Shown piece after piece: positions 6,793 through 10,672 of a stretch of DNA of 10,672 nt (positions are counted from its first letter, which is position 1; each line of letters starts with the position of its first letter). The notes beneath the pieces were generated by a model, which was given only the letters and a program-made list of their open reading frames with translations, did not search any database and had not been told where the DNA came from. This DNA is from Ochromonadaceae sp. CCMP2298 (lineage: Eukaryota > Sar > Synurophyceae > Ochromonadales > Ochromonadaceae). Location of the stretch: assembly GCA_026770595.1 (NCBI GenBank), contig MU634710.1, positions 1 to 10,672 on the forward strand, in the 5' to 3' direction. Position numbers and translations under genes: made by a program.

Positions 6793-8933
6793 ATGTCTAC
6801 GTACCGGGCACTCCTTGTTCTCATCGCAACGATGGCGACGGTGCACTGCTTGCTACATGCAAGAGGTAAAAACCCATCCCTTTCTGGTAGACCTATATCC
6901 GCCACTAACCTTTCTTTCCCTCCCTCTTCGAAGGTCTATTCAGAGCAAGACCCATAAGCTCTCGGTTATTCTCAGGACAGACCAATCTATACCAGGAACT
7001 GAAGTCTTGGCGCAAGCGCACAGCGGATGAGCTGCAGAAGCCCCTGTACCAGATAATGAACAACAAGCTTCTAGAAGATATCACCATCAGGCGACCCAAC
7101 AACCTCGACCAGCTCAGCGTGCTGTCAGGCGTGGGGCCCAAAACATTGACCAAGTTTGGACGCAATATTTTGGATATCGTGCAGGAGCACAGCTTGGAGG
7201 AGGCTGTGGACGTGGCAGGTCTGCTGGAGGCCAACAAGATCAGCGACACTTCTTTCTGGGACACGTGGGTAAAGCCAAAGCCCAAGAAGAAGAAGGTAAA
7301 CCCTGCCGACCCGAATGGCACGCAGGCGGCGGCGGCGAAGCGTAAGAAGCGAATAGAGCAGCTGTCGGACAGCGCCGCAGCCGAGCTCACATGGCCCGAT
7401 ATCGAGTTGGACGATTTGAACGAGGAGCAGAGAGAGGCCGCTTTGCACATCCTGGAGGGAAATAATGTCTTCCTGACTGGCTCGGCGGGCACGGGTAAGA
7501 CGTTTCTGCTGCGCTACGTTATCCAGGAGATGGTACACAAGCACGGGGAGGAGGCGGTGGCGGTAACGGCCCCCACGGGCATCGCGGCTATCAACATTGG
7601 CGGCCAGACGCTGCACAGATTCGCTGGAATCGGATTAGGTAACCTCTTTGTAACCTCAACCTCTCTGTATCAGCTGCACTAACCCTGTACCGTGCTAACC
7701 CTTTCGTCCTGACTTCCTGACATCCTGACATCCTGACTTCCTGACAGGCAACGGAGATCCGGCAGTCCTGATGAACAAAGTCATGAAGTCGGCAGCAGCT
7801 GTGGACAGGTGGTCCAAGTGCAAGGTGCTGATTATAGACGAGATATCCATGCTGGACAAGGATCTGTTCGAGTTGTTGGACGGAATTGCCCGCAAGATCC
7901 ATGAGAACGACTGCCCCTTTGGGGGTATGCAGGTCGTAGTGGTGGGCGACTTTATGCAATTGCCGCCAGTCAGCATAGGCAAAGAGCTGGAGTTCTGTTT
8001 TGAGAGTGATGTCTGGGAGGCGGCTGCGTTCAACGTGCGAAAGGGGACCATGTCCCTGAAACAGGTGGAGCGCCAGAAGGACCGACACTTTGTCAAATAT
8101 TTGAACGAGGTACGGCTGGGTGTGATGTCTGACGAGTTTCTGCAGCTGCTGGAGGGTTGTCTAGTGGGGAAAAAACCTGACCCCGAGCATGGCATAATAC
8201 CCACAAAATTGTACTCAAACAACCGAGAGGTGGATAAGGAGAACAGCGAGCGTCTGACTGAACTGCAGGGCGAGGTGGTGTCCGTGCAGGCAGAGGACAA
8301 GTGGAAAACCAAGCCCTCAAAGCCGGGCATGACGGCGTTCTTCAGAAAGGCCCTGGACGCCCAAGTGCCCGAGATGCTAGAACTGAAGCTTGGAGCTCAA
8401 GTCATGCTCCTACGGAACCGCGCCAGGTCCTATGCTCTGCCCTCCTCGGGACCCAGTTTGGTCAACGGCTCGAGGGGCAAAGTGATCGGCTTTTCGGAGT
8501 CAGTGCAGTGCCCGGGGATGCAGGTTCCCACTGTGCAGTTCGACAATGGACTCACCACAACTATAGGGCCTGTGGAATATTTCTACCGTGCGCCTGGGGG
8601 CGACGGGGAGATCATCCGCTACCAGGTGCCGCTGAAACTGGCATGGTAAGTACCAAGTCGGAGCTGCGTATTCGCAAACTTTGTATTCGCAAACTTACTC
8701 GCAAACTTATTCGCTCCATTCCCTAATTCCCTAGGGCTGCGACGATCCACAAGAGTCAGGGCTGCACACTGACCTGCGCCGAGCTGATGCTGGAGAACAC
8801 ATTTGACTTCGGCCAGGTCTACGTGGCGCTATCCAGAGTCAAGGGTATCGAAGGGCTGTGGCTGTCAAAACCGATTCGAGCAAGTAGCATCAAGGCAAAT
8901 CCGAAAGTTTTGAAGTTCTACGGATACCGATAG
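6793..8933 (+). CDS. PIF1-family 5'-3' DNA helicase with N-terminal HRDC domain, four exons
   Basis: The exons are 6793-6865, 6934-7638, 7748-8645 and 8735-8933, giving 624 aa. The donors are GTAAAA, GTAACC and GTAAGT; the acceptors end GAAG, ACAG and CTAG. An in-frame stop at 6763 supports this ATG. Residues 1-45 have a hydrophobic stretch (about 6-22) and then Arg/Ser-rich sequence with no acidic residue, so a signal or organelle-targeting presequence is likely. HRDC, a helical nucleic-acid-binding domain, spans about 43-112 and includes LSVLSGVGPKTLTKFG. A Lys-rich linker (about 136-164) could be a nuclear signal. The PIF1 core has Walker A GSAGTGKT (207-214), motif Ia TAPTGIAA (236-), Walker B IIDE (288-291) and the PIF1 signature through GDFMQLPP. 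It ends with motif VI, ATIHKSQG, and an Arg finger in VALSR (593). PIF1 enzymes unwind G-quadruplexes and R-loops in nuclei and organelles. The HRDC domain is unusual for this family, since it is best known from RecQ helicases and RNase D. The function call is secure; the cellular location is inferred. Confidence 0.93.
7639..7747 (+). other. Helicase intron 2 with octamer repeat ending at the acceptor
   Basis: A 109-nt intron that splits a glycine codon (G260) after HRFAGIGL. It contains GCTAACC (7694), a good branch-site candidate. Then come five tandem octamers at 7708, 7716, 7724, 7732 and 7740: CCTGACTT, CCTGACAT, CCTGACAT, CCTGACTT, CCTGACAG. The last octamer is itself the AG acceptor. 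Without splicing the frame meets a stop at 7680. Confidence 0.9.
8646..8734 (+). other. Helicase intron 3 with 15-nt repeat
   Basis: An 89-nt intron from GTAAGT to CTAG that interrupts the Trp codon (W559) just before motif VI. It holds two 15-nt copies of GTATTCGCAAACTTW (8668 and 8683) and a third truncated copy (8698-8709). Its removal joins KLAW to AATIHKSQG, so the conserved motif is complete only in spliced RNA. Confidence 0.9.
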
Positions 8934-9560
8934 TAAACTCAAAATGCACTCAAATAAAAAAATATTTGTCACTGGTTTTGATTTAGCATCCACCCAATAT
9001 TAAGTAGGGACATTGTCCAATCAACAAATTTCCCCAAAAATCAATCCCATTCCCCGTTACATATATTGTAAAATATTGTACCTCTCTAAGAAAATCTTAT
9101 GCGACTCAAGATGTGTCGAATAGTTGCAGGTGCCACTTACCAACCAGTGAAAGCCCCAAGCCTTATTTATACTAAACCGTTGTGAAAATTGTAGGTGCAC
9201 CACTTACCAACCAGTGATACAACCAAAACGTCTCCAATGATATAGATCGTCTCCAAATCGTCTCCACTTTTGTAGATCGTCTCCAAATCGTATCCACTTT
9301 TATAGATCGTCTCCAAATCGTCTCCTATGATAAAGACCGTCTCCAAATCGTCTCCCCGCCTCCAATCCCGTAGTTTCACAAAATCAAGATATAACCACCC
9401 CTTGGACCGCCTTCGCGACCCGCCGAATAACAGAGCTGCTCTTGTGGCCGGACAAAGGTTGAATGAAGATGTCCACACCCTTGCCGCCCACAAAAATCCG
9501 TCTTGCAGATTCTCCCTCCCCCTGATTGCACCCAACCAGGAAATAAGTTATTTCTCAAAT
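8934..9560. other. 3' intergenic region between convergent genes
   Basis: The helicase (+) and the PUR-RRM gene (-) converge here. Just past the helicase stop lies AATAAA (8953-8958) within an A-rich inverted pair, CAAATA (8951) and TATTTG (8963), a possible polyadenylation signal. An 18-nt element, CCACTTACCAACCAGTGA, occurs twice (ends 9150 and 9217). A 30-bp minisatellite follows. A 122-codon - strand ORF (9167-9535) covers the minisatellite, but I do not accept it as a gene. Confidence 0.55.
9228..9357. repeat. 30-bp minisatellite
   Basis: Units begin at 9246, 9276, 9306 and 9336 (the last partial), with a partial copy before them at 9228-9245. Each starts with ATCGTCTCCAAATCGTCTCC and ends with a variable ACTTTTGTAG-like segment. 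The motif CGTCTCC recurs inside each unit, so the 30-mer grew from a shorter repeat. As the period is a multiple of three, the - strand reads through as a decapeptide repeat, GDDLETIYKS and variants. Confidence 0.9.
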
Positions 9561-10491
9561 TTATTTCTCATAGTACTGGCGTACCGCCAGGGCCCGGCCT
9601 TCGAGTTCCAGGCCGTTGAATTGCTCGATCGCCTGCTCGACGGAGTCCGGGTGCGCGAACTGCAGCACTGCGTGGCCCAGGCTGCGCCCCTTCTTGGTGG
9701 TGACCACCTCGGCCGAGATGACCTCCCCGACAGGGCCGAAGAGGATGACTAATTCCTCCGCGGTGGTCTTCCAAGGCAACGCGGCGACGAAGACCTTGCA
9801 CGACTCGGGTACCTTCTCCTCTAGCGTGTCGAGACTGGCGGAGGCAAAGGAGCCCGAGTGGGTGTTCGTGCCGGCGTCGGCCTCCATAGAAGGAGCGCGC
9901 GCGACTTCACGGTCAGCTCTGCATTTGATCAACCTTCCATCCAGATCCGTGTCGTTGAGAACCTCCACAGCCTGGGCGGCCTCCTCTCTGCACGAGTACT
10001 GCACCAGACCGCAGCCCAGCGATACGACTTTTCCGGAGCGCTTCTTGGTGAGGATTGTCGCCTCTGTGACGTGCCCGGCCTGACTGAAGTGAGCAACCAG
10101 GCCCTCCTTGGTGGTGGACCAGGCAAGACCAGCGATGTAGACTGACCTCGCGATCTCTACGTTGAAATTGTCGGCGCACGAAGGGCTGTCGAAATTTTTG
10201 CTTTGAATCAGCTCGTCGATCTCCGTGAGGATGGCCTTCAACCGGGTCAAGCCAGAAGCAGGAATTATTACGGTATTCCTTGCCTTCCCGGTCCTCTCGC
10301 TCAGCTTCAAAAAGACACCACTACGGTTCTTCCTCAAATCCAAGAACAGATCCTTGCTCTCGATCCTACGAAGGAACAAGTTTGAAAGTGATATGGTTCT
10401 GGTTAGAGAGAAAAGGAAGGGACGAATCAACAGTTAAACGGTCTCACCGGAACATCGTCGAGAAGAGTTCCTGCTCCACGAATCGACTCAT
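9561..10491 (-). CDS. PUR domain plus two RRMs: RNA/ssDNA-binding protein, two exons
   Basis: On the - strand, exon 1 is 10491-10448 and exon 2 is 10365-9561. They are separated by an 82-nt intron (GTGAGA...CGTAG) and give 282 aa. Exon 1 is found by splice logic: it supplies MSRFVEQELFSTMF, which completes a PUR repeat (about 5-64) with IESKDLFLDLRKN and GVFLKLSE, then TVIIPASGLTRLKAILTEID. PUR domains bind purine-rich single strands. RRM1 is about 89-165 (RNP2 VYIAGL; RNP1 position reads LGCGLVQY). RRM2 is about 205-282 (RNP2 VFVAAL; RNP1 position reads LGHAVLQF) and ends at the C-terminus. Both RNP1 motifs lack the usual aromatic pair. A Ser/Ala-rich linker joins the RRMs. An in-frame upstream ATG at 10533 would add 14 residues. 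Without the small exon, the frame would start at 10430 with a sequence that does not fit PUR. The role is probably in RNA binding or processing; location unknown. Confidence 0.85.
10366..10447 (-). other. Intron of the PUR-RRM gene
   Basis: An 82-nt intron read on the - strand, with donor GTGAGACC and acceptor CTTCGTAG. CTCTAACCAG lies about 40 nt before the acceptor and offers a branch site, although its AG is a competing acceptor. Splicing yields the Arg codon CGG across the junction and continuous PUR homology on both sides, which is the main support. Confidence 0.78.
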
Positions 10492-10672
10492 CCTATAGTG
10501 TGATGAGCTCCATATAATTTGTGACTTTAACATCAATCCAAAGCATTTTACCACCGCATCAAGGTGAAAAGCAACTGGATTGGGGGATAAGTTTACTTCT
10601 CCACCTCTGTTGGCAGAGATTACTCCACCAGATATCAGCCAAAACAGCAGCGGGACCGGTTACACGAGCGAG
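10492..10672 (-). promoter_or_regulatory. Presumed leader and promoter of the PUR-RRM gene
   Basis: This is 181 bp upstream of the chosen start, up to the window edge. On the - strand the frame of exon 1 stays open from just after a TAA near the edge through to the start, with an in-frame ATG at 10533-10531. The encoded upstream residues show no conserved character, so I read them as leader. No TATA-like box stands out. Confidence 0.35.

Noticed and set aside
7056-7682. Helicase start at the ATG at 7056
   Set aside because: It would cut the HRDC domain in half. Upstream in-frame sequence continues the domain back to a clean intron and an ATG at 6793.
6905-8330. Antisense ORFs of 163-211 codons opposite the helicase
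   Set aside because: They are shadows of exons with strong helicase motifs on the + strand, and show no motif of their own.
9561-10430. Single-exon model of the PUR-RRM gene starting at 10430
   Set aside because: Its first residues do not match PUR sequence, whereas the two-exon model gives continuous PUR homology with proper splice sites.

Overview
This window is nuclear DNA from a microbial eukaryote. It holds three protein genes interrupted by seven short GT-AG introns (68-216 nt), with no operon-like spacing and no ribosome-binding sites. The proteins (a cytokinetic-type kinesin, a PIF1 helicase with an added HRDC domain, and a PUR/RRM nucleic-acid-binding protein) fit a unicellular alga or protist, but nothing in the sequence names the lineage. 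I place no closer label than that.

Left third (1-3290): no convincing gene, but dense repeat structure. Positions 1-190 carry a cluster of TGTACT/AGTACA half-sites and strong short palindromes. Positions 471-832 form a near-perfect long inverted repeat (155-nt arms, 152 matches). Positions 1447-3015 look like a foldback-type, non-autonomous element. Two arrays of the same 74-bp unit, in opposite orientations, flank about 87-nt terminal inverted repeats and an AT-rich core with no ORF. The right-hand array has a higher-order pattern, B-A-A-A-B-A-A-B-A, where B is a 109-120 bp unit sharing both ends with A.

Middle (3295-8933), both genes on the + strand: a four-exon kinesin gene (737 aa; motor, coiled coil, and a tail with Ser-Pro repeats), then 783 bp of intergenic DNA, then a four-exon helicase gene (624 aa; possible targeting presequence, HRDC domain, basic linker, PIF1 helicase core). 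I rebuilt the exons by hand from splice sites. In both genes the spliced frame stays open and restores conserved motifs that the introns split.

Right third (8934-10672): a repeat-bearing 3' intergenic region, including a 30-bp minisatellite at 9246-9357, and a convergent - strand gene for an RNA/ssDNA-binding protein (282 aa). A small first exon at 10448-10491 completes an N-terminal PUR domain, followed by two RRMs.

The three genes share no obvious pathway. The kinesin suggests cytokinesis or spindle transport, the helicase suggests genome maintenance (nuclear, mitochondrial or plastid), and the PUR-RRM protein suggests RNA handling. The least ordinary items are the HRDC-PIF1 fusion, the PUR-RRM-RRM architecture with degenerate RNP1 motifs, and the foldback element with higher-order repeats.
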